DNA from: Acidobacteria bacterium UBA7540
GTDB taxonomy: Bacteria; Acidobacteriota; Terriglobia; UBA7540
DNA: 64,000 nt
Assembly (NCBI GenBank): GCA_002478145.1
Contig: DLMI01000003.1
Span: 1 to 64,000 of the forward strand
Reading direction: 5' to 3'
A program made the position numbers and the translations under genes. Shown here one piece after another: positions 8,355 to 16,259 of the stretch. A model generated the notes under the pieces. The model was not told the origin of the DNA. It did not search any database and was given only the letters and a program-made list of their open reading frames with translations. Positions within the stretch are counted from its first letter, which is position 1; each line of letters opens with the position of its first letter.

Positions 8355-9155
8355 GTGCTCATCATCGGCGAACTGATTAATTGCACCCGGAAAAAGGTCG
8401 GAGAAGCCGCCCAAAAGAGAGACGTCGAGTTTTTCAAGGAAATCGCCCGCAAGCAAGCGAATGCCGGCGCGGACATGCTGGACGTGAATGGCGGCTTGCC
8501 TGGTCAGGAGACGGAGGTCCTGCCGTGGCTCGTGAACATCGTGCAGGAAACCCTCGCCACCCCGCTCTGCCTGGACAGCGCGGACCCCGTCGCGCTGCGC
8601 CGAGCCCTCCCGCTTTGCCAACAGCGAGCGATGATCAATTCCATCACCGATGAGCCGGCGCGCATGCAGGCGCTGCTTCCTCTCTTGAAGGAGTTCCGCC
8701 CCAAAGTGATCGCCCTCTGCCTGGGCGAGGCGGGGCCGCCCAACACGGCCGCAGAGCGCGTCGCGACCGCGAGCCACCTCGTCGATCGGCTCACGGCGGA
8801 GGGATTCATCCTGGACGATATTTACGTTGATCCCTGCGTGCTTCCCATCAGCACGGGCCCGGAACATGGCAAAGCACTGGTGGAGGCCACTGGACAGATC
8901 AAGGCCCGGTATCCTGGCGTCCATGTCAGCGCGGGCATCAGCAACGTTTCGTTTGGACTTCCCGTGCGCAAGCTGCTCAACGAGGTCCTTCTTCTCCTGC
9001 TGATGGCGCAAGGCCTGGACGCCGCGATCGTCGATCCGTGCGACCCGCAATTGATGATGAATATCCGGGCGGCCGAAGCCTTGCTGGCGCGCGACGAGTA
9101 TTGTGCAAACTACATCCGGGCCTTCCGTGAAGGAAAGTTGGAGCAGCCGGCGTAG
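8355..9155 (+). CDS. acsE: Methyltetrahydrofolate:corrinoid protein methyltransferase (AcsE type)
   Basis: A 266-residue protein, close to the length of Moorella MeTr (about 260). It is a single pterin-binding TIM barrel: LIIGELINCTRKKVGEAA at the start, NAGADMLDVNGG, LCLDSADPVAL, and the C-terminal HVSAGISNVSFGLPVRKLLN typical of MtgA/AcsE/MetH folate domains. It moves the methyl group of 5-methyl-THF to the cobalt of a corrinoid protein. The start is a GTG at 8355 with AGGAGG about 13 nt upstream. The partner corrinoid Fe-S protein (AcsC/AcsD) and acetyl-CoA synthase are not in this window, so the acceptor is unknown. A role in a methyl-corrinoid system other than CODH/ACS is possible. Confidence 0.9.
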   Translation: MLIIGELINCTRKKVGEAAQKRDVEFFKEIARKQANAGADMLDVNGGLPGQETEVLPWLVNIVQETLATPLCLDSADPVALRRALPLCQQRAMINSITDEPARMQALLPLLKEFRPKVIALCLGEAGPPNTAAERVATASHLVDRLTAEGFILDDIYVDPCVLPISTGPEHGKALVEATGQIKARYPGVHVSAGISNVSFGLPVRKLLNEVLLLLLMAQGLDAAIVDPCDPQLMMNIRAAEALLARDEYCANYIRAFREGKLEQPA

Positions 9156-9455
9156 CGCAGGTCCCGCTCTTCGGACCTGCGGCCCGCCAAATGGAGTAAG
9201 CAGTAAGCAGAAAGCAGTAGGCAGCGGGTGGTGAAAGCGGCGGAACAGTCGCGGTAGGGAGGCTTAGCCCCGTTAGGGGCGGAAGAATTTAGCCCAGGGC
9301 GCAAGCCCTGGGTTTTGGTCGCCCCAGGGGAGTGAGCCCTGGAAGGGGCGAAAGAACCTTCAACTGGGTAGGAAGGCCTGAAGCTGACCCGCCGCGGCGG
9401 GAGTGCTGAGAGCTGATAGCTGACGGCTGATAGCTTGGTACCAAGGAGAACCATC
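9156..9455. repeat. Hairpin array and short-word repeats between acsE and folD
   Basis: No gene is visible. The stretch opens with short-word repeats (AGTAAGCAGTAAGCAGAAAG). At about 9260-9345 there are consecutive hairpins: GCCCCGTTAGGGGC, CCCAGGGCGCAAGCCCTGGG and CCAGGGGAGTGAGCCCTGG. It closes with words of the type 'GAGAGCTGATAGCTGACGG'. The folD ribosome-binding site (AAGGAG) follows at about 9443. Confidence 0.65.
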
Positions 9456-10400
9456 GTGGCAGCAACTATTTTGGATGGTAATAAGATCCGCGACCAAATC
9501 AAGGCGGAGCTCGCCGTCGAGATTCACGAATTGAAGAGCGCTGGCATCACGCCGGGACTGGCAGCAGTCCTGGTAGGTGAGAATCCTGCCTCGCAAATCT
9601 ACGTGCGCACCAAGGTGAAGACCTGTGAATCCTTGGGGGTCTACAGCGAGAAAATTGACTTGCCCGCAGACACCTGCCAGGAGCGGCTGCTGGCGCTCAT
9701 TGAATCGCTCAATCGCCGCGATGAAATTGATGGCATTCTTATTCAGCTACCTCTGCCGCCGCAAATTGACTCCAAGCGCGTGCTCGAGGCTGTGGACCCG
9801 GCCAAGGACGTGGACGGGTTTCACCCTATCAACGTCGGACACCTGGTGAGTGGGACGCCGGGCTTGGTTCCCTGCACTCCGGCGGGAATCATTGAAATTC
9901 TGGTCCGCAGCCAGATTCCCATTAAAGGCGCGCGCGCCGTGGTGGTAGGACGGAGTGACATCGTGGGAAAGCCTGTGGCCATGCTGCTGCTTCATCAACA
10001 TGCCACGCTAACCATTTGCCATTCCAGGACGCGCGACCTGCCGGCGGTGGCTCGCGAGGGCGATATCCTGGTGGCGGCCATGGGCAAGCCGGCCTTTGTG
10101 ACAGGCGAATTCATCAAGCCCGGCGCCGTCGTGATCGACGTCGGAATCAACCGCCTGACCACCCCCGAGGAAATTCGTCGAATCTTTCATGATCCCTCAC
10201 GTGCGCTCAAAGACCTTGAGGCCAAAGGTTCCGTCCTGGTGGGGGACGTGCAGCCTGAAGACGTGAAGGAAAAGGCGGCTGCTTATACGCCGGTGCCGGG
10301 GGGCGTTGGGCCGCTGACCATCGCCATGTTGATGTCCAATACCGTCCGGGCCGCGCGCCTGCGCCGCGGGGCGCGCGCGCATGTCGAGACACCAAAATAG
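9456..10400 (+). CDS. folD: Bifunctional methylene-THF dehydrogenase / methenyl-THF cyclohydrolase
   Basis: A 314-residue FolD, converting 10-formyl-THF to 5,10-methylene-THF with NAD(P)H. Signatures are intact: YVRTKVKTCESLG with the catalytic Tyr/Lys spacing, QLPLPPQID, DVDGFHPINVG, PCTPAGI, the Rossmann segment VVVGRSDIVGKPVAMLL and the C-terminal YTPVPGGVGPLTIAMLM. I start at the GTG at 9456 because AAGGAG lies eight bases upstream; an in-frame TTG at 9435 has no such site. It links fhs to metF biochemically and completes the formate-to-methyl-THF route. About 300 bp of repeat DNA separates it from acsE, so it may have its own promoter. Confidence 0.96.
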   Translation: MAATILDGNKIRDQIKAELAVEIHELKSAGITPGLAAVLVGENPASQIYVRTKVKTCESLGVYSEKIDLPADTCQERLLALIESLNRRDEIDGILIQLPLPPQIDSKRVLEAVDPAKDVDGFHPINVGHLVSGTPGLVPCTPAGIIEILVRSQIPIKGARAVVVGRSDIVGKPVAMLLLHQHATLTICHSRTRDLPAVAREGDILVAAMGKPAFVTGEFIKPGAVVIDVGINRLTTPEEIRRIFHDPSRALKDLEAKGSVLVGDVQPEDVKEKAAAYTPVPGGVGPLTIAMLMSNTVRAARLRRGARAHVETPK

Positions 10401-10671
10401 AAATTAGAAAGCAGAAATCAGAAAGCAGAAACTAGAAACCCAACAACCGAAAATGGGAATTCGAGACCCGAAGTTTGTGTAACGAGCTCTTTGTTGGGGT
10501 CCCGCCATGGCGGGTCCGTGGTCAGTTGAACCCGAATTTCGAATTTGGACTCGTCTGTCATCCTGACCCCGCCGTGCTTTCGGGCCGGCAAAGGATCGAT
10601 GCAGTTGTCTTTTGCGCTCAGTGTGGGGGGGGAGGTTTTTCCCCAACTACCATCTACGACCTGTCACCTAC

Positions 10672-10789
10672 CTCCTTTCTTTTCAGCAACATTCCCGCTT
10701 TCTGCTCGAATCTCCTTTATTATCAATAACATTCCCGCTTTAGCCTGCGGCATTCGAGGCCGGTCCTTTGTTTTCAATAACATTCCCGC
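10672..10789 (-). mobile_element. Triple 27-bp repeat cluster, probable mobile-element end
   Basis: Read on the minus strand, three copies of a 27-bp repeat begin at 10789, 10738 and 10698. The consensus starts GCGGGAATGTTATTGAAAA and ends AAAGGA(C/G). Their periods are 51 and 40 bp. The same arrangement, with the same two periods but different spacer sequence, occurs on the plus strand at 54781-54898. Multiple spaced terminal repeats are a property of IS21-like and Tn7-like transposase binding ends, so a solo element end is the best explanation. No transposase gene is adjacent. Confidence 0.65.
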
Positions 10790-11130
10790 ATCATTCGTTC
10801 AGAAATTGAAGTTACTGCGCCTCTCATCGCCATGACGATTTGTCGTATGGAAGTAGCGTAGCGTGGGCGTCTGCCCAAACCGCCGCCCAGTCCTGAACTC
10901 CCTTCCAGCGCTCCGTGGCTGAGTATTCCATAGGTCAACTCGGGTAGGCTATCAAATCTCAAGCCATGTGTCAAGAGCAAATACGCAGTATCCCTAAGAG
11001 CAGAATTTGGCCCCGGAGGGCGGGAAGGATTCGGGAGAGGCTCTCGCTTTTTCCCTGACTCCTGAATCCTAGTTGAGCCCCAGGCGCCGGACACCTGAAA
11101 CCTGCGGCAATGTGTTAAGCTGAGCACTAT

Positions 11131-11213
11131 GCTAAGATGCAGAATCGTGAGCAGAATTCCCGCGAAAGCGGGAATCCGTAGTTGCATGCTGCTAAGGTAC
11201 AGAATCATAAGCA
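11131..11213. repeat. 23-bp direct repeats flanking a palindrome
   Basis: Two near-identical direct repeats (GCTAAGATGCAGAATCGTGA at 11131 and GCTAAGGTACAGAATCATAA at 11191) start 60 bp apart. Between them lies the dispersed palindrome ATTCCCGCGAAAGCGGGAAT (11156-11175). They end about 40 bp before the homocysteine methyltransferase-family gene. They may be a regulatory site or the footprint of a palindromic insertion. Confidence 0.5.
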
Positions 11214-11253
11214 AATGAATTCATAGGTTGCTCAAAAGGATGAAGGAATTCAT

Positions 11254-12144
11254 ATGAAGAGTTTCAAAGAAAGAGTAGCGCAAGGGGACATTCTGATTTC
11301 CGACGGAGCCATGGGCACCTATCTGCAAGCCAAGGGCTTGAACCCAGGCGAGTGCATGGAGTCGTGGTGTGTTTCTCACCCGAACGTCGTTAAAGGGATT
11401 CACGAGGATTACATCGCCGCGGGTTCTGACATCGTGGAGACGAATTCGTTTGGCGGGACTAGTTACAAACTGAAGCCCTATGGGCTCGCGGACAAAGTGA
11501 GAGAGTTGAACCAAGCTGCTGTTGCACTCGCCAAACAGGCCATGGCAGGCAAGGGTTACGTCGCCGCTTCGGTTGGCCCCACCGGGCACATCGTGGAGGA
11601 CGAGGGCGGCGATGTGACGCCGCAAGATCTCTACAAGGCTTTCAAGGAGCAAGTGGTGGCTTTGGAGGAAGGCGGCGCGGATGCCCTGTGCATTGAGACC
11701 ATGGCATCCCTCAGCGAAGCGGTGCAAGCGATCAAGGCGGCCAAGGAAAATACTAAGCTTCCGGTCATCTGCACCTTCACCTTTGAAGCCGGCGCACGTG
11801 GTTTTCGCACCATGATGGGCGTAACGCCGGAACGCGCGGCGCGGGAGGCGGTGGCGGCCGGCGCGGACATCGTGGGCGCCAATTGCGGCAACGGTATCGT
11901 GAACATGATCGAGATTACGCGCCAGATGAGGGCTGCACAGCCCAACACGCCCATCCTTGTTAACGCCAACGCAGGCATGCCGGTCCTGGAAGGGGAGAAG
12001 ACGGTGTTCAAAGAGACGCCGGAATTCATGGCCTCCAAAGTACCGGAGCTCATTAAAGCTGGGGCGCAAATCATCGGGGGCTGCTGCGGCACCACGCCCG
12101 AGCATATCGCCGCCATGGCGAGAGTGGCCAAGGCGGCACGTTAA
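11254..12144 (+). CDS. Homocysteine S-methyltransferase family protein (MetH N-domain type)
   Basis: A 296-residue stand-alone homocysteine-binding barrel. It opens with ISDGAMGTYLQAKGL and contains the zinc-binding cysteines GANCGNG and GGCCGTTPEH, as in MetH module 1 and betaine-homocysteine methyltransferase. No folate or B12 domain is attached. It may therefore act as a split MetH subunit with a separate corrinoid protein, or use methyl-THF delivered by the AcsE-type barrel upstream. A GAAGGA site precedes the ATG at 11254. It lies downstream of folD on the same strand, but 850 bp of repeat DNA intervene, so cotranscription is unlikely. Methionine synthesis is the likely role, by inference from context. 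Confidence 0.85.
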   Translation: MKSFKERVAQGDILISDGAMGTYLQAKGLNPGECMESWCVSHPNVVKGIHEDYIAAGSDIVETNSFGGTSYKLKPYGLADKVRELNQAAVALAKQAMAGKGYVAASVGPTGHIVEDEGGDVTPQDLYKAFKEQVVALEEGGADALCIETMASLSEAVQAIKAAKENTKLPVICTFTFEAGARGFRTMMGVTPERAAREAVAAGADIVGANCGNGIVNMIEITRQMRAAQPNTPILVNANAGMPVLEGEKTVFKETPEFMASKVPELIKAGAQIIGGCCGTTPEHIAAMARVAKAAR

Positions 12145-12212
12145 GTTGACAGTCAACCGTCGACAGTCAACAGCTAATGAGGCGTTGCCTCAGACTGACG
12201 AGTCATGGCTTG

Positions 12213-12311
12213 TTAGGAATCGCAAGGGCCGGGCTTAATTCGTTCCAGGAGGGCCTTGTCCTTCAGGGCTCGAAGGTCCTTGACAAAGCTTGCTTTGAAG
12301 CGAACTTTCAA
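12213..12311 (-). pseudogene. Truncated RelE-type toxin remnant
   Basis: The frame directly after the antitoxin stop reads LKVRFKASFVKDLRALKDKA and then LLERIK, the N-terminal signature of RelE/ParE-family mRNA interferases. It hits a stop after 32 codons. Full RelE toxins run about 85-95 residues and carry their catalytic residues in the missing part. The TTG start at 12311 overlaps the antitoxin stop, the usual arrangement for such pairs. The toxin is dead; only its first helix survives. Confidence 0.65.
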
Positions 12312-12517
12312 TGTCCGCCCTCGAGTAGGGAGAGGACTTCGCCGCGACTTACTTCCTCCGTGCGCCGGCCTTCCTCGATGGCGCGGGCCAGGGCAATATC
12401 CTCCAGGGTCTCCTCGATCGCATCGCGCAGGAGGTCTTTGCGTTCCTCCAGCACCTCCACAAGGGCAGTCTTGAAAAGCGCTTTCAGCCTCGCTTCATCC
12501 ATCGGGACCTGAGTCAT
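12308..12517 (-). CDS. Orphan type II antitoxin-like protein
   Basis: A 69-residue acidic helical protein (MTQVPMDEARLKALFKTALV at the start, ending with EEVSRGEVLSLLEGG). The 'ALARAIEEGR.TE.VSR.EV..LLEG' tail is common in antitoxins of RelBE/ParDE-like pairs. The ATG at 12517 has a GGGAGG site five bases upstream. The partner toxin downstream is truncated to 32 codons, so the antitoxin is an orphan and may be in decay or may serve cross-neutralisation of another toxin. Confidence 0.65.
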   Translation of the reverse strand: MTQVPMDEARLKALFKTALVEVLEERKDLLRDAIEETLEDIALARAIEEGRRTEEVSRGEVLSLLEGGH

Positions 12518-12888
12518 CGTGGCCTCCCTGCTTAATATTATAACTGACCGCACGCGGCACGGCAAAGACTCATGCTGGAGCAGGCGTAGCGCGTACCTGT
12601 TCTGTTAGGTCCGCGGCACGTGGGTGCGATCGGTGAGAAGAGCCGCAGACCTTGAAAAACAGGTCTGCGCATCCCATTAATACGAGGGCGCATTCAAATT
12701 GATACAATGCAGCCCTTGGCCGCGCCAAAAAGCAGGGTCCGCTTTGCTTTTGCCACTACACGGAACAGAGAATGCATCCGAATTGGAACCCATCAAAAAC
12801 CTTATGATATGATGAGTGTCCGTTTGAATGCACCTTGGTATGAGAGGGCGGATTCCAGATTTGAGCGGAGCCGCTGCACGTCGGAGGT

Positions 12889-13890
12889 ATGGCCTTGAAA
12901 GCATTTGAAATGATAAGAGATGCCGTAGCTCGAAAGTCACTTGGCGGGTTTTTCGTCTCTATAAAGCTCAGCACCTTGCCCGCTATGATTGGTCTTGGCG
13001 TTTTTGCGGCATTGTTCGCAGTTATCGGTGCGGGCAAGCCGGTGACGCGTCGCCCGCCAATTGTTGGGATCGCGCACATTGGGCTGAAGACCGACAACCT
13101 TGCTGTGGCCCGGGAGTTTTACGGAGACACCTTGGGATTTCCGGAGGTGTTCACTGTAGATAAACCGACGGGCGGCCTGATGCCGACTTATTTTAAGGTG
13201 AACGATCATCAATATATTGAGGTTTTCCCCAATCTGAGCAGCCCAACCGAAGACAGGCTTTCGCACATTGCTTTCGAGACCACGGATGCCCAAGCACTGC
13301 GGGGCTACCTTGCCGAACGGGGCGTGACAGTGCCCAATACGCTGAGGCCCGGGCTCGACGGCAATCTGAGCTTCATGGTAGAGGATCCGGAGGGGCACTC
13401 CGTCGAATTCGTGCAATACTTGCCCGGCTCGCTCCAAAGCCGGAGTTTTGGCAAATTCCTTCCGGACACTCGTATCTCACAGCACATGATCCACGCGGGT
13501 TTCACAGTCCTTGACCGCGCTGCCGCGGATCGCTTCTACAAGGACGTTCTCGGCTTCCAGTTGATGTGGTACGGCGGCATGAGCGACGACCGTGTGGACT
13601 GGGTCTGTATGCGTGTCCCCGAAGGCAACGATTGGCTCGAGTACATGCTGAACGTTCGCAATCCCACGCCACGAACCCTCGGTGTGATGCACCACCTGGC
13701 ACTCGGTGTTCCAAGTGTTGAAACAGCCTATAAGACGGCGGTGGACCGAGGCTACAAAGCAGAACAACCCAAGATCGGGCGGGACGGCAAGTGGCAATTG
13801 AACCTCTACGATCCTAATTACACGCGCGTGGAATTGATGGAGCCGAAACCAGTTAGGAAACCGTGTTGTTCCCCGATACTAGGTCAGTAG
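12889..13890 (+). CDS. VOC superfamily protein with two glyoxalase/dioxygenase-like domains
   Basis: A 333-residue protein with an N-terminal hydrophobic segment (about residues 29-48), probably a signal or membrane anchor. Two vicinal-oxygen-chelate domains follow at about 58-178 and 197-320. Metal-ligand positions look conserved: GIAHIGLKTDNL and HIAFETTDAQ in the first, HMIHAGFTVLDRAA and VMHHLALGVPS in the second, with EFVQY and RVELMEP as the closing acidic ligands. The architecture resembles extradiol ring-cleavage dioxygenases or glyoxalase-like proteins, but the substrate is unknown. The ATG at 12889 has a GGAGG too close to be ideal; the ATG at 12910 is an alternative. No operon partner is present. 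Confidence 0.75.
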   Translation: MALKAFEMIRDAVARKSLGGFFVSIKLSTLPAMIGLGVFAALFAVIGAGKPVTRRPPIVGIAHIGLKTDNLAVAREFYGDTLGFPEVFTVDKPTGGLMPTYFKVNDHQYIEVFPNLSSPTEDRLSHIAFETTDAQALRGYLAERGVTVPNTLRPGLDGNLSFMVEDPEGHSVEFVQYLPGSLQSRSFGKFLPDTRISQHMIHAGFTVLDRAAADRFYKDVLGFQLMWYGGMSDDRVDWVCMRVPEGNDWLEYMLNVRNPTPRTLGVMHHLALGVPSVETAYKTAVDRGYKAEQPKIGRDGKWQLNLYDPNYTRVELMEPKPVRKPCCSPILGQ

Positions 13891-13904
13891 TCGGTAGGTG
13901 GTAG

Positions 13905-14160
13905 GTGATCCCCGCAGGGGATCGATACAGTAGCCGGGGGCAACGCCCCCGGAAAATGCGCCCCCACAAGGTCCGACCCTGGAAGGGTCGAATCCGGGTG
14001 GCATCACACTGGTCTTGCGTCCCGCGGCTCAGTGTAGTACGACCCCTCCAGGGTCGGGGAACGAGGGTGGCGCTTTCCGGGGGCGTTGCCCCCGGCTACT
14101 ATCTTGTGCCCTTGCAGGGCACGAAAAAAACTACCCTTGGGTTTCACCCCACGGCACCCT
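13905..14160. repeat. Intergenic hairpin array
   Basis: A string of perfect or near-perfect hairpins: GATCCCCGCAGGGGATC, CCGGGGGCAACGCCCCCGG, CGACCCTGGAAGGGTCG, CGACCCCTCCAGGGTCG, CCGGGGGCGTTGCCCCCGG and GTGCCCTTGCAGGGCAC, each with a 3-5 nt loop. The two CCGGGGGC hairpins sit symmetrically around the middle. It is not coding. Similar arrays lie at 9260-9345, 49195-49400 and 52890-53115. Confidence 0.75.
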
Positions 14161-14389
14161 GTTTCTGACATCACGGATAGCCGCTTTCGGCTATCCTCAT
14201 AATGACAGGCATGAACGGCGGACTCAGGATGACCTGTCCTGCCGCGGCGGGATAGCTGAGTGCTGAAGGAGGGCAAACGACCACTGACCACTGACAACTG
14301 ACGACAGGGCACCTGTATTGAGGTGGCGTTGTGGAGTAAGATAGTAGTAAGCGGAATCGCCTGACTCGGTGGGGGCGGGGAGTGGAATC

Positions 14390-15523
14390 ATGGCTAGTCT
14401 ACAAGAAGTGTTACAGAAAGCCGTCCGAGAGGGTGAGCTTTACGAGAAGCTCGACAGCGGCTTCGTGCGCTGTTACGCCTGCGGGCATTGCTGCCGGATA
14501 CCGGCTGGGCAAGTGGGAGTTTGCAAGGTCCGGTACAACGAGGGCGGTAAGCTGTTTGTGCCCTGGGGCTACGTTGCAGGCGCGCAGTGCGATCCCATCG
14601 AAAAGAAGCCCTTTTATCACGCCTACCCTGGCGCGCTGGCCTACAGCTTTGGGATGCTGGGTTGCGACCTGCACTGTAGCTATTGCCAGAACTGGGTTAC
14701 CTCACAGGCCTTGCGCGACCCAAGCGCAGTTTCGTCTCTCTTGCGCGTGACACCTGAAGAGCTGGTCCAGGAGGCAGTGCGGCAGGGCGCGAAAGTCGTG
14801 GTGAGCACTTACAATGAGCCGCTCATCACCAGCGAATGGGCGGTGGCAGTTTTCAAGGAAGTCCGCGCGGCGGGGCTCACGACGGGATATGTTTCCAATG
14901 GCAACGGCACACCGCAGGTGCTGGAATACCTGCGGCCCTGGGTAGACCTTTTCAAGGTGGACCTGAAGAGTTTTGATGACCGGCATTATCGCCAGCTCGG
15001 GGGGCGAATGCAGCCCATCCTGGATACCATCCGCAAGCTGCACGAAATGGGATTCTGGGTGGAAATCGTCACCTTGATTGTTCCGGGATTCAACGATTCG
15101 GACGACGAACTGAAACGCATGGCGGAATTCCTGGCGAGCGTTTCTCCAGACATCCCCTGGCACGTCACAGCCTTTCACCAGGACTACAAGATGACGGAGC
15201 TGGAGAGTACCAGCTCGCAAACGCTTGTGCGTGCGGCCGGGATCGGCAAGGCTGCGGGTTTGCGCTATGTCTATGCTGGAAACATGCCCGGCCGGACGGG
15301 GGAGCTCGAGAACACCTATTGTCCCAACTGCCACGAGCTCCTTGTCGAACGCCTCGGCTTCCACGTCTTCGACTACCGGCTCACCGCAACGGGTTCCTGC
15401 CCCGGTTGCGCCGCTGCCATCCCGGGGCGTTGGGCGTCGGATTTTCAAGGCCAGATTGCCGACCTTCCCTACCTGCCTCGATTCCGGAGGCGGTCAAATT
15501 CCTCTAAGGCCTTGCGCCGCTGA
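14390..15523 (+). CDS. amrS: AmmeMemoRadiSam system radical SAM enzyme
   Basis: A 377-residue radical SAM protein. An N-terminal cysteine-rich part (CYACGHCCRIPAGQVGVCKV) precedes the radical SAM CxxxCxxC motif in GCDLHCSYCQNW, followed by VSTYNEPLITSEWA and GYVSNGNGTP. A C-terminal pair of CxxC motifs (CPNCHELL and CPGCAAA) may bind another metal. This matches the AmmeMemoRadiSam radical SAM family (AmrS, PflA-like). AmmeMemoRadiSam partner proteins A and B are not seen here, and the reaction is not established. I start at the ATG at 14390, preceded by GGGGAGTGG; an in-frame GTG at 14369 is less likely. Confidence 0.88.
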   Translation: MASLQEVLQKAVREGELYEKLDSGFVRCYACGHCCRIPAGQVGVCKVRYNEGGKLFVPWGYVAGAQCDPIEKKPFYHAYPGALAYSFGMLGCDLHCSYCQNWVTSQALRDPSAVSSLLRVTPEELVQEAVRQGAKVVVSTYNEPLITSEWAVAVFKEVRAAGLTTGYVSNGNGTPQVLEYLRPWVDLFKVDLKSFDDRHYRQLGGRMQPILDTIRKLHEMGFWVEIVTLIVPGFNDSDDELKRMAEFLASVSPDIPWHVTAFHQDYKMTELESTSSQTLVRAAGIGKAAGLRYVYAGNMPGRTGELENTYCPNCHELLVERLGFHVFDYRLTATGSCPGCAAAIPGRWASDFQGQIADLPYLPRFRRRSNSSKALRR

Positions 15524-15554
15524 ACAGCTCAGCGTGTCATGGATTATGAATCCC

Positions 15555-16259
15555 TCAGCGGAGCCCATAGAACAGGTAACCGGGCCCCACTCGCATGTTA
15601 TGGATAAGCGAGGCTGGCGAGACGGCGGCGATGAGCAATCCCCCCACTGCCTGGGCCAGCGCGATCGGCCAGATGTTTCGATGCCGCGCGAAGATCTCGG
15701 CAAAGACAACGCCAGCCACGGTGGTGGCGACCATGAGGATTGGATTGGGGATGTGCGCCGAGCCGAAGATGATCCCCACCAGGAGCGAGCTCAGGTGGCG
15801 GTTGCGGACGACTTCCATTAGGCGATTATGAAAATAAGATTGGGCGAGATACTGCTGAAAAGCACACCACATGCCGTAGCCCAGCAGTGAAGCAGCAGCT
15901 TGCCAGCTCACTGGCACAAACGTCAGGGTATGCCGCGCAAAACCGAATACGAGAAGAGGAATGTAAAAAGCGAGGGCGATGGGCAAAACGACCTGGGCGT
16001 TGGCCCGCATTCCGGCAAACGAAAGGCCAAGCCTCCGGAACGTATCGCGGTGCAGTAAGTGGCTGACAAGCACGACGCCCAAGAGCACCATCCAGAAGTG
16101 AGGATATGTGGACCGCCAGCGCCAGATGTAAGTTACAATCCCAGCGTACACCAGTATTACTTCCAGGGCGGAATAAATTGGCGACCAGGGATGCGAGTCA
16201 CTTCCGGCTTCAAATTCACCCGCTGAGGTTACTGCGTTCATGAGAATTCCCACACTCAT
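15555..16259 (-). CDS. CPBP-like intramembrane protein lacking key glutamates
   Basis: A 234-residue protein with six or so hydrophobic helices that resembles CPBP (Abi/CAAX-protease-like) intramembrane metalloproteases. Where active members carry EExxxR this one has QQYLAQSYFHNRL, so the catalytic glutamates are glutamines. Motif 2 (FGSAH, pattern FxxxH) is kept, but the later HxxxN position reads AQAVG. It is therefore probably not proteolytic, or belongs to a divergent branch. The start is either the ATG at 16259 or at 16241. The latter overlaps, within one CATG, the start codon of the divergent phosphodiesterase gene. Function is unknown. Confidence 0.7.
   Translation of the reverse strand: MSVGILMNAVTSAGEFEAGSDSHPWSPIYSALEVILVYAGIVTYIWRWRSTYPHFWMVLLGVVLVSHLLHRDTFRRLGLSFAGMRANAQVVLPIALAFYIPLLVFGFARHTLTFVPVSWQAAASLLGYGMWCAFQQYLAQSYFHNRLMEVVRNRHLSSLLVGIIFGSAHIPNPILMVATTVAGVVFAEIFARHRNIWPIALAQAVGGLLIAAVSPASLIHNMRVGPGYLFYGLR

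Larger units (their letters stand above)
10401..11253. other. Long intergenic region with repeats, no gene
   Basis: About 850 bases without a convincing gene. It starts with low-complexity 'GAAAGCAGAAA' words after folD, holds the triple 27-bp repeat at 10672-10789, and ends with a pair of direct repeats around a palindrome before the next gene. Short open frames on both strands show no family resemblance. Confidence 0.5.

Noticed and set aside
10672..10789. A CRISPR or promoter-type array for the triple repeat
   Set aside because: There are only three copies, spacers are of two unequal lengths that recur at another locus, and no cas genes are nearby; a mobile-element end fits better.
11100..11253. 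A SAM or cobalamin riboswitch before the homocysteine methyltransferase-family gene
   Set aside because: I could not find the conserved core motifs of these riboswitches; only direct repeats and a palindrome are present.
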